Shown in pieces: positions 13,829 through 26,760 of a stretch of 64,000 nucleotides of DNA (its first letter is position 1; every line of letters starts with the position of its first letter). A model generated the notes under the pieces. The model made no database searches. It worked only from the letters and a program-made list of their open reading frames with translations, and was not told where the DNA came from. The translations under genes and the position numbers were made by a program. This DNA is from Ecdyonurus torrentis (taxonomy: Eukaryota > Arthropoda > Insecta > Ephemeroptera > Heptageniidae), in NCBI GenBank assembly GCA_949318235.1, contig OX439132.1, positions 5,316,886-5,380,885 on the forward strand. The letters run 5' to 3'.

Positions 13829-15719
13829 GTGTGTATTATTTTAAAAAAGATCGAATTTTTTGCATTTGGTTCTTCAAATTTGTACTTTTATTTTCTATTT
13901 TTTAGTCTATTTATAGACGTTTTGTAAATAAAAAAATCTACATCAAAGAGTTCAAATATCAAAAAGAATTTAATTTTAAGGTCTTAATTTAAAAAAATAT
14001 ATAAATATTCTTATATAATGCATTATAGGATAATAAATAATATATATGTCATTTCACGAGTAATAACAGTAAAATTTATATTACTCTTTTTTCATTTATA
14101 ACAATTTTCAAATACAAACATAAAAATATAGATTTAAGAAAATCCATTTCTTGAAAAAAAAAATTTTTTTTTCTTCTTCAATATAATACAATAGCCTGAG
14201 AAATTCCTATAAAAATTTGTGCTTATATATGAAATGCCTGTGGATATTTTACGTTTAATATCAGTGAAGGAAATAAAGCCATAAAATGTGTCTTACTTGT
14301 GTTGTATAGCAAACAATAACCCTGAAACTTGACACTACGGGTGGGTCTGTTGTTGAGTCAACATATATATACAGCAAACTTTATGTCTGCTTATTGCTTA
14401 GCGACGTATTGTTGTTGGGTTTTGTCTCACTCTTGTTTCCTTTACAGTTCAATTCTAGACAATAACATCATGGGGATTTGACCACTTTATCAAACTAGCA
14501 AAAATTATATTTTAACAATCTGATATACATAGAACAATAGTCTTTTCTTTTTCTCGATGATATAGTATACAAAAGTTATATAAAAAAAAAGGTACAATAA
14601 CATCAATCGTATATGAACTTTGTGATTGGCTCCTAGAATGTGACTGTAAACTACACGTGTCTTATTAATAAGTAAATATGATTGGAAAAAGTTGGCACCA
14701 AACACTCTAAAAAAATTACATTGAAAAACTAATACATACTTTTGCAATGAACTTTTAACTTTTTTTGAATTAACGGTTATGATGTTTTTCACAAACAAGA
14801 CGGTCGTGAATTATAATTTTACTACAAAGTAAAGAAGAAATGGTACTTAAAAGTTTAGCTACGTCAAATATGTGAAAACATGATCAAATTTTAGCGGCAA
14901 ATTTTAGTCAAATTAGAAACTTTTTTTATATTAAAAATATTATTAAAACTTTTTTCCGAAAAAAAAAAATTACTTGATTTCATTTGAAAATTATAGTGTT
15001 TGCTTTGCTGGAAATAAATAAAGTACAAAGAATGGCAGTGAAAATATAGTTCCTCTTTTAGCGATTTCCGGTCCAAGTCAGTCACCCTCTTCGTTAAACG
15101 TTAACAATCTAACGATAAGAACGGAAATGACGTCACAATCGTTAGGAACATATTGAAATAAACATAGAAGCTAACTATTGCATACCTACCTATATTCTTA
15201 CCATTATTTGATCCTAACATCCTAACGCTTGTGAAATTACTTACATTTTTTTTATTAATTTTATTGAATGCAATTGAAGGAATTTAGGTTAAATAATGAC
15301 CTAAGTAATCACTACGTTATTAGTACAATTAAGGTTAGTAATATTAACTACAGGTGAAGCAGCTGACCAATTAGTGCACCAAATGTTCGCCAGAAGGAGT
15401 ATAATTATATTTAAGAATGCCATGATTAAGGAAATGATTGAATATACTGCACTGCGTTTAAATATCTAAAGTTCTGAGTCATATAGAATTTAAGAAATCG
15501 ACTGAATATTTCAACTATCGGTTTGATTTATTGTAGCATTAAGCCTCAAAATCACGTTTCTCTTAAATTTTAACTGTTTTATATCCTTCATAAAAATTAT
15601 ATTCATCTTATTTGTAAGTTTAAATAGTTAAATTGAATGTAAAATTATTTATTATTCAATAGTGAGATGTTATGATGCTATGATATTACACATTTAGGTG
15701 GTTTGGTGAGGAGAAAGAG

Positions 15720-15722
<3 letters not shown>

Positions 15723-15759
<37 letters not shown>
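15723..15759 (+). repeat. (GA)n microsatellite, 37 bp
   Basis: It is followed by a slightly G+C-richer stretch (15760-15870) in which I see no recognisable gene. Confidence 0.9.
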
Positions 15760-15761
<2 letters not shown>

Positions 15762-16244
15762 GGCCGGGGTTGTTGATATTTGGCAACACGCCAAACCAGA
15801 ACAAGTAGTTGAAGCCAAACTCTTTACTTTCTTGTTTTTACACCTGTTGAGGCACTGGCTTCAATCCTCGGAGCTAGCATTGCACTCTAAGGGATTAATT
15901 TTTATCATCCGGTAAACTTTAAGTTAAAAAAAATCTTGAGCTCCAGAGAAGTAACTTCGACTTTAAGTGAGAATTTTTAACACACAAAGAAAACACTTAC
16001 AGCTCGTCAAAAGCTAGAAAGAATAAGTTTTCAACTGACTGTACCCACTTTAATGCAACTAACCAATGAGGATTGAATTTCATAAGAATAAACATCTTCA
16101 ATATTATACTGATAATATGCCAAAAACAATATATCCTTAATTTAGAATCTGCAAAAAAGTGGTAAATCCGGTTGAAGTAATCTTTTTCTTCTTTATCCTC
16201 TTCAGTCTCAGTATACAATACAGTAGACATCAGATAATTCAATG

Positions 16245-16311
16245 AGGAAAAAAAAAAAAGAGGAAAAAAAAAAAAAAAAAAAGGAAAAAAAAAAAAAAAA
16301 AAAAAAAAAAA
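16245..16311 (+). repeat. A-rich tract interrupted by GG/GAG
   Basis: Sixty-seven purines, almost all A, with GAGG and AGG interruptions. Confidence 0.9.
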
Positions 16312-16902
16312 CGACAAAAATAGAACAAATTAAACCAGAAAACGCCCTGGAATTTATGCGTGTTTTTTTAAAGCTATTTCGAGCATTCTAGAGTAGGTAG
16401 GTGGTCTGCAAAAGTAAGAAACCTTTTATGAAAAAAGGGACATATTTTTGCTTTTCTGAGAGACGCACAAAAACGTGATTAAAATTTACGACATTGAAAT
16501 AATTTTTTTTTTTTTTTTTAAGTCAGGGACTTAAGAGGTTATAGTTTTGGATGACTGTATAGGTACTCGCTGTATATGCCTTGAACTGAATTATCGGTCA
16601 ACTTTCAGTGCCATGTAAACCTCTGGAATGCCTGACCTTCTACGATATGAAACGAATGAGAATCTTTGAAATGATACAATCTTTAGGTTAAGTAGTTATC
16701 AAAGCAGTTAATTGCGACGTTGCATTTACAAAGGTAAATATTACAATAATAATAATAACTGCAGGTAAATTAGTTATCCGCAAAGTAGTGTGCTAAACAT
16801 CTGCCGGAGTTACTTATATTTAACTGCAAATGTATTGCCACTAGATATATATTTTTTATATTTGCTCTGTGTGCTAAATTCAGCTATTCAAGAACATGGA
16901 GT

Positions 16903-16905
<3 letters not shown>

Positions 16906-16946
<41 letters not shown>
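16906..16946 (+). repeat. 41-base T run
   Basis: It is among the longest homopolymers in the window. Other runs of 20 or more are at 741-769, 1634-1655, 2336-2360, 2566-2587, 7374-7396, 9536-9574, 11803-11827, 23222-23251, 28467-28507, 37130-37153, 38160-38185, 42211-42238 and 54053-54083. Confidence 0.95.
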
Positions 16947-16950
<4 letters not shown>

Positions 16951-17884
16951 ATGACATTAATCTTACTGTTAGTTTAAAAACATATTTAAATTAAATTATA
17001 AATAAACAACTGTGTAAAATATATTATTTATTAAAGTTTCTTTGTTTCTATATAATGTAGAAAATTTGCGTATTTTTCATGTCAAGATTATGTTTAAAAA
17101 TGAAATTTAAAAAAAATAATTATTTACAAGAAAATAAATTATTAAAGTGTACTGTACTGTACTTACAAAGGAATTTCAATTATTAATGAAAAATTTACAT
17201 GGAAAAAAAGTCTAGCTATCATGTTTAACATCACACAGTTTCTCGGAATAAATTTTTTAATTACTTTAATTTCATCCCACATGACGATCTTTTATTAGTA
17301 TTCTTTAGAGAATATTCTTTAATTGGTAAAAACTAAAAAAGAAAATCTCAAGAGATTGGCTACGAAATAATGACATTTTTTGGAAGATTAGACATTTTTT
17401 AATTTATATAAACCTAAGGCTGCGATTTAATTTTAGTTTCTTCTTCTTATTCTCTCTCTCTCTCTCTCTCTCTCTCGCTTCTCTTTCACAAAGTTAAATT
17501 TCCATTATTGTTAAGTGGGGATATTACTAATTACTTTTCTTTTAATTAATAAATTCCATTCCACTTTTCTTTGCTAAACTAATTCAGTTCTCTACGCAGG
17601 TATAAGTTCTTACTATATTTTGCTAATCTATAGATTTATTAAAAGGGTTTCTACAATTTTTATTGAAATATTTTTTATATTGTTTAATTTTTTCTACACA
17701 AATGTCATAACGTTATTAAGTTTGCCTAAATATTCATAAAACACCATTATTTAATGGCTATGCTTATGATTATGCAAATTAGAGAGGAAATATTTTATAA
17801 TTATGTAAAAAAAAAAAAATGCCCTATTAAAGTGTAAAAAAATATTTTATATTATAACCAGATAATGAAAATTACGAACTTTAT

Positions 17885-18050
17885 GGTATATTTATTTTAT
17901 AAAGTATACATGTTGATATTTTGGAACTGCATGAATTATTATGCTGTACAACATACTTGTTATGCTGTGCAGCATAATCATTATGAAATATGTCATAAAT
18001 AACGTTGTTATATACAAATAAAAGTTGCTGAAAGCAGGCTAGCATATTTA
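17885..18050 (+). mobile_element. ACGTAA-family MITE, copy 3 (left end lost)
   Basis: It shares the central ATTATGCTGTACAACATA words and the right end TTGCTGAAAGCAGGCTAGCA. It includes the perfect palindrome TTATGCTGTGCAGCATAA near 17968. The ACGTAA start is not visible. Confidence 0.45.
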
Positions 18051-19560
18051 TTATTGTACTGTGTGTATGTCTGCCAGTAAGAATATCAATGAGCTACCAG
18101 TTGTGTAACATTTTTGACCTGCAAAAAAAAAAAATAATAATAATAAAAATCCATAACTCTTTCTTATTTATCGGACGGCTCTTTACTTTTTCTTAAAATT
18201 TGTTGAGTGAATATTTAGTAAATTACAAGGTTTGAACCCCTCAAAATGTCTTAATATTGTAAGTCATCAGCGATGAAAAGTTCGTAAAATTGTGGAATCT
18301 TATATAAATATCTAAAAGCAAGAAAAGAGCGTGCCGGAACCGGTAATCAATTGACGATAAAAGTAGCAGAAGATTTCACTCCAGCTGCAAGCTACACTCC
18401 CACTTTAAATATCACATGTTTTTTTGTTTTCTGGAACTGCTGCTTTTGTTTTGTACCTTTACATATGATTCTAAAATTTAAAATAATAATAATAATAATC
18501 TTAAAAAAAAATAATAAAATAAATAAATCCTGTAATGCTGAAGGGAAGGATTGAAGGGCCCCGAAGTTTTTTCTGCACCAACTGTGATTGGCTAGAACGC
18601 TCCTCCGTTGACCTCTAAATTAAGTTCCTTTTATACAGTTAATTACTGTACCTAATTACACTACATTAATTACAATACGTAAAATCAAATTAATTCATGT
18701 TTACGATATATTTTATCATTTCAAATTAGTATACTTTTCAACATAATAAACTATACACATCATATATTTATTAAATAATATTTTATTCACTATTATCAGC
18801 ATTATATTATATTGAAAAGCAACAATCATAATTATAAGTTATTACAACAAAATAATAATAGCAATAAATAATCATGATAATGTACGTTATTGGTTGAAAA
18901 TAAATTGATTTGATTTGCTAAAAGCAATATTAACTTTTAATTTATATCTTAACTAATAGAGATAGTGATTTTTTTTTTTTTCCAATATCAAAATATTTGT
19001 GATTGAAAATTGAGTAGTAAAATGGTTTTGAAAATTTGAGAGATATTCTCCGCATCTTGCTAGCCCGAGGGGATGCAGAAGGACACGAAATGTTTCTCTG
19101 TTAGTTATTTGCATGTATTTGAGCCTGGTAAACTCTATTCACATTTAAATTTATTTTATTGAAGTTTCAATAAACATATGTCATATTTCTATACGTGTCG
19201 TATAGTTGCTCTTGTATATCTTTGGATTCTTGTATTTAATTTTTTTTTAATTATTACGTAATTTAGTATTGAAATTACGCACGGATAAAACAATCATAAT
19301 TATGAAAAGTATTATTTTTCAATTTAGCCGAAAAACACAATAAAAAGTGCCTAGTATACCTAAAACCTTCTGAATTCGGTGCATTGGTTTATTATATAAA
19401 AAAGCAACTTTTATCATTTTTTTTTTTCAATTCATAGAAAATTAGGGGTCTTTTTGCTTTACTTGATTTTCTATAGCGTTCCAACGGTACACCTCATTGA
19501 ATTAAAACTTAGAAAAAAATTTCCATGATTTTATACTTCCCAAGAAATTTAACTTCAAAC

Positions 19561-19708
19561 ATTGTACAGTCATTGCACTAAAAAATGAAATTGTATTGGT
19601 TTATGGCCATTCAATGCAATCAGATGGAGATTTCAGTTGACGCAAAACATATTTATCTAAATACATGTTATTCCCATATGCCAATAGAATTTCATTTTTT
19701 ATTGCAAT
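19561..19708. mobile_element. Short inverted-repeat MITE interrupted by the hAT-like element
   Basis: The left end, TGTACAGTCATTGCACTAAA then AAATGAAAT, pairs with AATAGAATTTCATTTTTTAT then TGCAATGAC on the right. The missing tail of the right end (ACCGTACA) is found on the far side of the hAT-like element at 21272-21279. The MITE was therefore present first and the larger element landed in its right terminus. Confidence 0.65.
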
Positions 19709-19715
19709 GACCCGG

Positions 19716-19925
19716 CAGTGTTGTAGTCGATCGATCAAATTTCGATCCGATCACGATCCGATCACGATCATTTGATCGGATCGTGATCGGTTCGACCCAT
19801 TTTATAAAAAAATGATCGTGATCGGATTTCGATCACATTTAGGGCTGTGATCGAACGTTTTTTCGATCCGATCATCATGTTTCATACTTTAGTTTTTACA
19901 ACCATATAGGTATCTTTTTCTTTCT

Positions 19926-19958
<33 letters not shown>

Positions 19959-21028
19959 CCTTTTTTTTATTCATTATAATAAAGCAAAAAGTCAAAGTCC
20001 AAAATAGAAAAGAATTTAAAGGTACAGTACAGGCAGTACTCTGCTAGCAGCTGCTAGGTAGATATTAAGATGTAATCTACTTTAGCTAAAAGGTATCGCA
20101 AAACAAAACAAAGAAAGCAAAAATGAAAGAAATAAAAGAAAAATAGCAAATACCTGACTCTGAGCTATATAAGCTTCTAGGCTTTCTAGGAAAGAAATTA
20201 TTCTATCAATAGTGTGTCTATGTCACCAAAGATTTTTTTCTTTTTTTTTTTTTTTTTGACATGACATTAAAGGCGGTAAATAAGTTTTGTTTAAAATGAA
20301 TTCTTGACGTATTATTTTGTTCGTATATTCAAGTAACAGAATTTTTTTCTGCATTGAAAGATTGTCAATTTTATTTTAACACAATACATTTCTTGTATGA
20401 GTTTTAGAGGTGACTTTATAACCAATCGAAAAATTTTAAGTGCTTTTTTACACTAATGATTTTGTCCACGAAATTTTGATGTATTAAAAAACCGCGGTGA
20501 GGGGAAATTTTTTCTGAAATAAACACGAGGGGGTTGCTTTGATTAGTGGGGATGAAGACACACAGTACTGTACATAGGATAATTTTTGGACCTCCATCCA
20601 GACACCAGTCATTTGGTCTGTACGTTCTCGCAGGTGTCACGAGATAAGAAAGCAGGCAAAAGTGTATTTTTTATTTATTTTTACATATTCATAAACGTTA
20701 ATATATTATAATTTATAATATAAATTAAAGATAATTTAGGTGACAATTTTTTTTCGTGAAATAATAACTTAAAAGAATTTTATCACGTAACTGGAGCTCC
20801 TAAAAAAGATAAAAGTGGGAAAGAGCTTGGTATTCAGTGTTTGTATTTATCGTGCAAAAATAAACCGAATAACGTCGTATAGCCTTTAAATCTGTTGCAG
20901 CAAATCTAATAAAACATCTAAAGGTAAGAACTAACAATTATGTAACACATTTATTTATTAAAAAAAATTGCACGGAAATATGAATATAAAAATATTGTTA
21001 AGTATAATGTATTATTACAGTATGATTT

Positions 21029-21061
<33 letters not shown>

Positions 21062-21268
21062 CATAATTATTATAATTTACAAGTTCTTACATACCTACAT
21101 TTATTATTGAAAACGATCGAAAATTTTCGATCAAATGATAGTCGATCAGATCGGATTGTGATCGGATAGTCTCGAGTTTTGAAGATCGTGATCGAGATCG
21201 GATCGAGCTACATCTCAATTGATCGGATCGTGATCGGATCGAAAAAAGGGCGATCGACTACAACACTG
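19716..21268. mobile_element. Non-autonomous hAT-like DNA transposon, 1.55 kb
   Basis: The ends are a perfect 18-bp inverted repeat, CAGTGTTGTAGTCGATCG at 19716 and its complement ending at 21268. Flanking octamers AATGACCC (19706-19713) and AATGACCG (21269-21276) match at 7 of 8 bases, the size expected for hAT target-site duplications, although two G bases separate the left one from the terminus. Inside each end, about 150 bases (19728-19880 and 21106-21265) are packed with GATCGGATCGTGATCGG-type units, probably subterminal binding repeats. The interior holds T runs (19933-19958, 21031-21061) and a 74-codon minus-strand frame at 20416-20640 in a slightly G+C-richer patch. I see no transposase motif in it. 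CAGTG ends and 8-bp duplications are typical of hAT elements. Confidence 0.75.
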
Positions 21269-21280
21269 AATGACCGTACA

Positions 21281-21305
21281 TAGCTTGACATTGTTGGTCA
21301 AGCTA
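21281..21305. repeat. Hairpin TAGCTTGAC / GTCAAGCTA
   Basis: A perfect 9-bp inverted repeat separated by seven bases lies directly outside the nested MITE and hAT pair. It may be part of the older MITE's terminal structure or a chance hairpin. Confidence 0.5.
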
Positions 21306-21806
21306 TACAAGAAAGATAGTCAGCAGTCAGTCGTCAGTAGTGACGGGAATGTATATTCAAGCATACAGAAATCTCATGTTTTCATTCCCGAGCTTATTTT
21401 TTTTATCATACTGAACTGAACGTTGCTCAGATATTCGAGCAAAAACATGTTTATTTTGCAAGCTCGTGTTTCAGGTTTAATATCATACAAATCCTCAAGT
21501 GACTCGTGTTTTTTACCTCACCACACAATACACAATGTAATGTCCTAGTCAATTATTAAAGTCAACCAGTAGTAGTTTTTTGTGCGTCAATATGAATTAT
21601 ATTTTTTTCTGCTAATAATACAAAAATTGTTCAGGGAAATAAACACTCGTGTTGCGGCATATATATATAATATATAAATAATATATGTTGCTATTTTTTT
21701 GTTTTTTACATACTGGAAAAAGTAAATAATTCAATGTGATTTGTTGGAAATAAAATCACGATCTTATTTTTCATTATTTATTCAGAGCCAATCAAAAGTT
21801 TTCATA

Positions 21807-21810
<4 letters not shown>

Positions 21811-21894
<84 letters not shown>
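21811..21894 (+). repeat. (CT)n microsatellite, 84 bp
   Basis: A pure array. Open frames on both strands through it are repeat artefacts. Confidence 0.95.
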
Positions 21895-21896
<2 letters not shown>

Positions 21897-22432
21897 CAAA
21901 GAAAATATTCAAAAAATATGCAGCTTTTTTTCTTCTTTTTTCTTTTTAATATTTTATGCAACAGGAAGAATATAATATTATATTCCAAGAATGAAAATAA
22001 TACATTCAAATCGCGTGCTATTTTATTTTATAGAACCTCTTCTTTTCTTACAACAAAGATTTATAACTTTTTAGTGTCACAGTTGAATAAGCATACTACA
22101 ACAACCTGTGATGTGCAAGAGTAGAGGCAAATAATACAGACTTTAATTTTAAAATGTACATTTCAAGTATATGGTAAGTGTACCAGTTATCGGCAGTTGT
22201 ATTTTTGAAATACTTTACACTAATTTTAGAACTTTAAAATTTTAACCACCTTAAAAAAATAAAGCATATTTATTAATTTTTGTACCAAAATTTAAAATCC
22301 CTAAAATGAGTGGAAAGTTTTTAAAAGCGAAAATTTAAGCGCCGATAATGTCGGTATGCTGATAACTATAGTCGTTTCATGACACCTGCTCACTCATTTC
22401 ACATTTTATAAAAGTTGAGGCCTTAAGGGAGT

Positions 22433-22520
22433 AGGTTAACAGTTGATATCTTATGAAGTGAAATTTCTTAATAACAAGAAGTAAAGATGAAATGTTACTT
22501 AAAAGTTTAGTTAAGTCAAA
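22433..22520 (+). mobile_element. Truncated relative of the piggyBac-like MITE
   Basis: TTAAGGGAGTAGG followed by TTGATATCTTATGAAG resembles the left end of the two complete copies. No matching right end follows. The next stretch, around ACTTAAAAGTTTAG at 22498, is shared with 14848-14862, so both may be remnants of a related subfamily. Confidence 0.45.
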
Positions 22521-22867
22521 TAAAAGTAAAGAAGATGTTCAGTTATTCTGCTTTAAAGATAATGTAAATCATTCCAATTTTAGCATCAGTACTAAAATTA
22601 GATTTTTAAAAAAATTTAAGTTGAAATTTATATTTTTAAATGAAATATTATCGGATTAGAGTATATATTTGTTTGAAATAAAATAAGGGTTCTCTTTGAC
22701 TTTGGGAGTCCCCAAGTTGGTAATCTACTGAGTTCAACAGATAATCCAAAGTTACCAGAAGGTGATTAAATTAGCAGAATAGGTACATAGTCCAATCACC
22801 ATAACACATCGCTATATTAAATTTATTTTGTTTTTCCATATAAGAATAACAATACAAATCAAGGTAC

Positions 22868-23182
22868 CTTACATGTCTTCCAACTCCCTGTATAAATTTG
22901 TAGACAAGCATGATTCAAGCTTTTATACTCTAACGCCGCGATAGGCAGCCAAAACTACTATTACTAATACTGCTTCACAAGGTTTGAGGTCTTGCTGTCA
23001 CATGAGCGCAAGAATTCCGAGTGGTTATCTCTGTTTACGTCATACATTATATCGTTTCTGACCTTTAGTCAGCCTTATCATAATAGTTCAAATAGCCCCC
23101 AAACGTATCGCAGTGTTCCCTAGAGAGGGAAATTTAAAACAACGTGTCTAAAAAATCAGCCAAGTGTTGGAAGACATGTAAG
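22868..23182. mobile_element. 315-bp element with 17-bp inverted ends
   Basis: CTTACATGTCTTCCAAC at 22868-22884 is repeated exactly in inverted form at 23166-23182. The enclosed DNA is richer in G+C than the surroundings. No target duplication was clear. Superfamily unknown. Confidence 0.55.
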
Positions 23183-23219
23183 AGACATTGAATACAAATA
23201 CTACCAAAATTTTAAAAGA

Positions 23220-23254
<35 letters not shown>

Positions 23255-23807
23255 AACAAAACAAAGTGAACTGATTTGAAATGACTTCAATGTACTTTCA
23301 TTAACTGTCATGTTAGTTTATATTGAATTACCAAAATGTACATTAAGTACACCGTGTTTGTTATTCTAAAGTCGTAGCCATGGGGTACAGTTTAGATTTA
23401 ACTCTTACGTAATACACTGTGTACATTCTAGTAAACAAACAATGAACATACTCTCAACACTTGTTTTTACTTACCACATGCTGCATAGTTTTAACTAATT
23501 TAATGTGTTTGAATTTGTAATGTTTTTGTTAAAATTTGAACTTAATTATTGTATTGAAGTTTTGTCTCATTTCATTTACTTATCAAATCAATACGAATAT
23601 AATAACAATTTAAATATTTTTGATAAAGTAAATCCATTATTTTTCGTGGTTTTTCTATTTTATCTCACTATAAATTTTAATATAATATTATAAAGTATCA
23701 TAAATGTTTTTATGATACTAATTATGTACCTGAAAAAAATAATAAATAAAAAGGCTACATCAATACTGATATATCATGACGCTGTATGTGTGTATGTACA
23801 CAAGTCA

Positions 23808-23908
23808 GCGATAACATATTTTACCATTCAAAAACTCACGCTAAATTTGCAATGTTATTCTTATGAGAAAAACACACGCTGGATTTAAATGGTAAAATAT
23901 AATATCGC
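23808..23908 (+). mobile_element. Small MITE, ATTTTACCATT family, best-preserved copy
   Basis: The left end GCGATAACATATTTTACCAT and right end ATGGTAAAATATAATATCGC are near-perfect inverted repeats of about 20 bp. The element is about 100 bp and non-coding. Confidence 0.6.
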
Positions 23909-23911
23909 GGT

Positions 23912-25190
23912 CCTATTATAAAAGGTCTTTCTCAAAGAGCTATAAGAGCATTGATCTTCCTATTAGGCCCAGTGATTGCAAAGTTAATTTTTTTTATCAT
24001 ATATTAATCAATTACAGCAATTACATCAATTAAATTTAATTAACCGGAAGAAAAGTAGTGTCCAGAAAAATTGACTGACATATGCACTGAAGTTATATTA
24101 ATAACAACAACAATGAAATTAAAATCTGTAATTATTACACATTTTGTTCTCTGTTTTCGTTTTTTGAAGTAATTCAAAGCTATATTTCATAACTTCAAAC
24201 ACTCCACCGTTTCTCTTTCATCACATAGTTATACTAGAGTAATAATTTAGTGTCTTTGAGTTGTGCATTTCAATCTTATATTTTTTATCTTTTGAAAACT
24301 GTACGTACTGTATGACTTTCATGATTATTTCATACGAAACGTAAGATGAAAAAAAAATATATATTCAAAGTTCTACTGCATAGAGAATAAAAAAATAATA
24401 AAAAAAAAAACTTAAGCTTTGTGCTTGAGCTGTGCATATTCGTGGTTGCAAATCTCTTGATGTTGACTCTTTTTGTCACAGTTTTTGCTGCAGGCATTTT
24501 ATTGTTGAAATAAGAAGGAAAAATCTCATAAAAGTAGCTTTATTATCCTTGATAAGGTTGGAAATAACACAGATAGAAAAACTGCTTATTTGAAATAACT
24601 TACGTTTAAGAAGAACGGACAGGAAAACTTTAGTTTGCATTATTGCTCACACATATCGCCCATTTTAGATAGCAGTTATTAGTTAATTACACGATTATTT
24701 AAGAATAATCATAATCGAATAAAATCCCGCAGATATTTAATATAAAAAATAAATCTTTTTCTTTATATAGTGACAGTAGGATATGGTTGTCCTTTATTAG
24801 CCCTGACAACTGGAAAAAAATCAAAATTTTAATAAATTTTAACCATTTGCAATCAGTTTTTAAAATTTCTTATTGGAAGTATATAAATACCAATTAATTT
24901 CTTAATTTATAATAAAAATTTAGATAAAAATAAACATTTTTAAACTTTTTAATATTTTTTTTTTATATTTTTCTTAATTAAAAATTTTATAATAACATTC
25001 CCTTTTATACATTAAATTTTTAATAAAAAGAACATTATATTTTCTAAAATAACAATACAAATTGTAGTTTTTTATTCTAATTTGTAAATTTAATAGTTTT
25101 TATTATTACATTTTCATACTTATTTCTTAAAAATAAATTATAATAAAAAAAAAAGTATAATATATAAGTTAAGTACACTCTGTTTCTGCA
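23912..25190. other. Non-coding A+T-rich DNA
   Basis: No gene, RNA or element was recognised. Confidence 0.6.
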
Positions 25191-25232
25191 TTCTAAAGTA
25201 CATACGTATACGTAAGAGTGCTAGGATTTAAA

Positions 25233-25333
<101 letters not shown>

Positions 25334-25656
25334 GTACTCGCTCCACTTTACTTGCCTAACTAAGAATAAATTTTCGACCTTCTCATTACCACACACACGC
25401 TTATAGCTACAGCTTATGGTGTTCTCTTGAAATATACAATTTTCATTTACAAGTTCATACAAGAGTACGTTACGTATATTTTGTCACCGCAGTATGATGT
25501 AAAGTGTGTGACGTCATATATTATAACTCGAGTTATAACATTTAAGTACGTAATGTTAGCCTCTTGTATAAAAAATGTTAAGTATTCTTTCAAGAAATAT
25601 TTTTTGTTTCATTCCATTGTTACTAAATAGTAATTTGCTCATTGTTTCTTTCTTTT

Positions 25657-25660
<4 letters not shown>

Positions 25661-25727
<67 letters not shown>
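25661..25727 (+). repeat. (CT)n microsatellite, 67 bp
   Basis: It is preceded by a TTTCTTTCTTTTCTTT lead-in. Confidence 0.95.
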
Positions 25728-25729
<2 letters not shown>

Positions 25730-26299
25730 AAAATGTACCTACATAACGTAAGTCTTACTTCAAAAGGTTATAAGTATATATTTAGCCCCCATTGATGGTA
25801 TTGTTAAGATATTAAAAACTTATATACTTTAACGTAGAAAACAAGTCCAAAATTACTAACGAAGTTTTAAAATCTTAATTTTTAAAGCCATTAATTAAGA
25901 TTTTTATTTTAATTTTCCATCGTCTTGCAAAGTTTTCTTAACACCTTTATACATAGAAATGAACAAAATGCTTCTTTAATGAAAGTGGAAAACAATATCT
26001 CAACAGTGTTAATTTTTTTATAAACCGTTTTTCTAACTTTTACTATAACTTTCTTAACCACTTCACGGAAAAAAGAAAAATCCCATCAGTACTAACTAGG
26101 GTTGAAAAAAAAGAAGAAATATAATGTCTTTGTTGTTGGGCTGCTGTTGCTACCTATATTTCAACAATAGAAAAACTTTAAGGCCTAATAGCACACCCTT
26201 TTAAATTGTTGAACTTAAAATGGGACCCCTAAAACTGATGATATATTTTTCATGCAAGAGAGCACGAAATGTAGTATGTAATATATTATGCAATCTCTC

Positions 26300-26652
26300 T
26301 GCCTAAGACGTAGGTTTTCTGTGGTTTCCCTTCGTCAATTCAGGTGAATACCGGGGCAGATCTTTTTAATTTAGGCCACGGCCGCTTTCCTTCCAAATCT
26401 TAGTACCCTAATTATTACCTCCTCCCAAATCCTTTTTTCCGCTGTACGGGTCTCGTCAGGTACCATACTTGGTATTGTGGGCTGAAAAAGCCTGTTTGAC
26501 TTTTCCTTCTGCCTATAACATTGAGTGGACCAACCATTGAGTCCATTCCATTGAGTGACTGTACCATTCCATGAGTGGACAACTTGTGTGTTCGCGCGGT
26601 TAAGCAAATAAAACCAAACAATAAACAATATATAAAAAAAAAAAAAAAAAAA
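26300..26652 (+). mobile_element. SINE-like retroposon with poly-A tail
   Basis: The stretch around GTGGTTTCCCTTCGTCAATT, ACCGGGGCAGA and TAGGCCACGGCCGCTTTCCT resembles, from memory, a segment of widespread insect SINE tails. It continues as G+C-richer sequence with three imperfect CATTGAGT/GAGTGGAC units (26520-26580). It ends in an A run (26632-26652), as a retroposed copy would. The left boundary and the target duplication were not resolved. Confidence 0.45.
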
Positions 26653-26661
26653 TCCTTACCA

Positions 26662-26760
26662 TGACGTCATGCTTAGATGACATTGGATAGAAAATGTGGT
26701 GCTGGTTGCATAAGTTGAATTTTTGATGCACTTTTACGGTTATTTGGGAATTAATTATGT
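26662..26760 (+). repeat. Diverged dispersed repeat starting with TGACGTCA (partner at 29245)
   Basis: TGACGTCA is followed about 45 bases later by TGGTTGCATAAGTTGAATTT then TTGATGCACTT. The same order is seen at 29245-29330 (GGGTTGCATAAATTGAAATT then TCTGATCACT). The copies are strongly diverged but collinear. Confidence 0.4.

Larger units (their letters stand above)
13830..19560. other. Non-coding A+T-rich DNA
   Basis: TGACGTCA occurs at 15128. A patch at 18320-18615 has GATTGGCT (inverted CCAAT) near 18588 but no gene signal. Confidence 0.5.
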
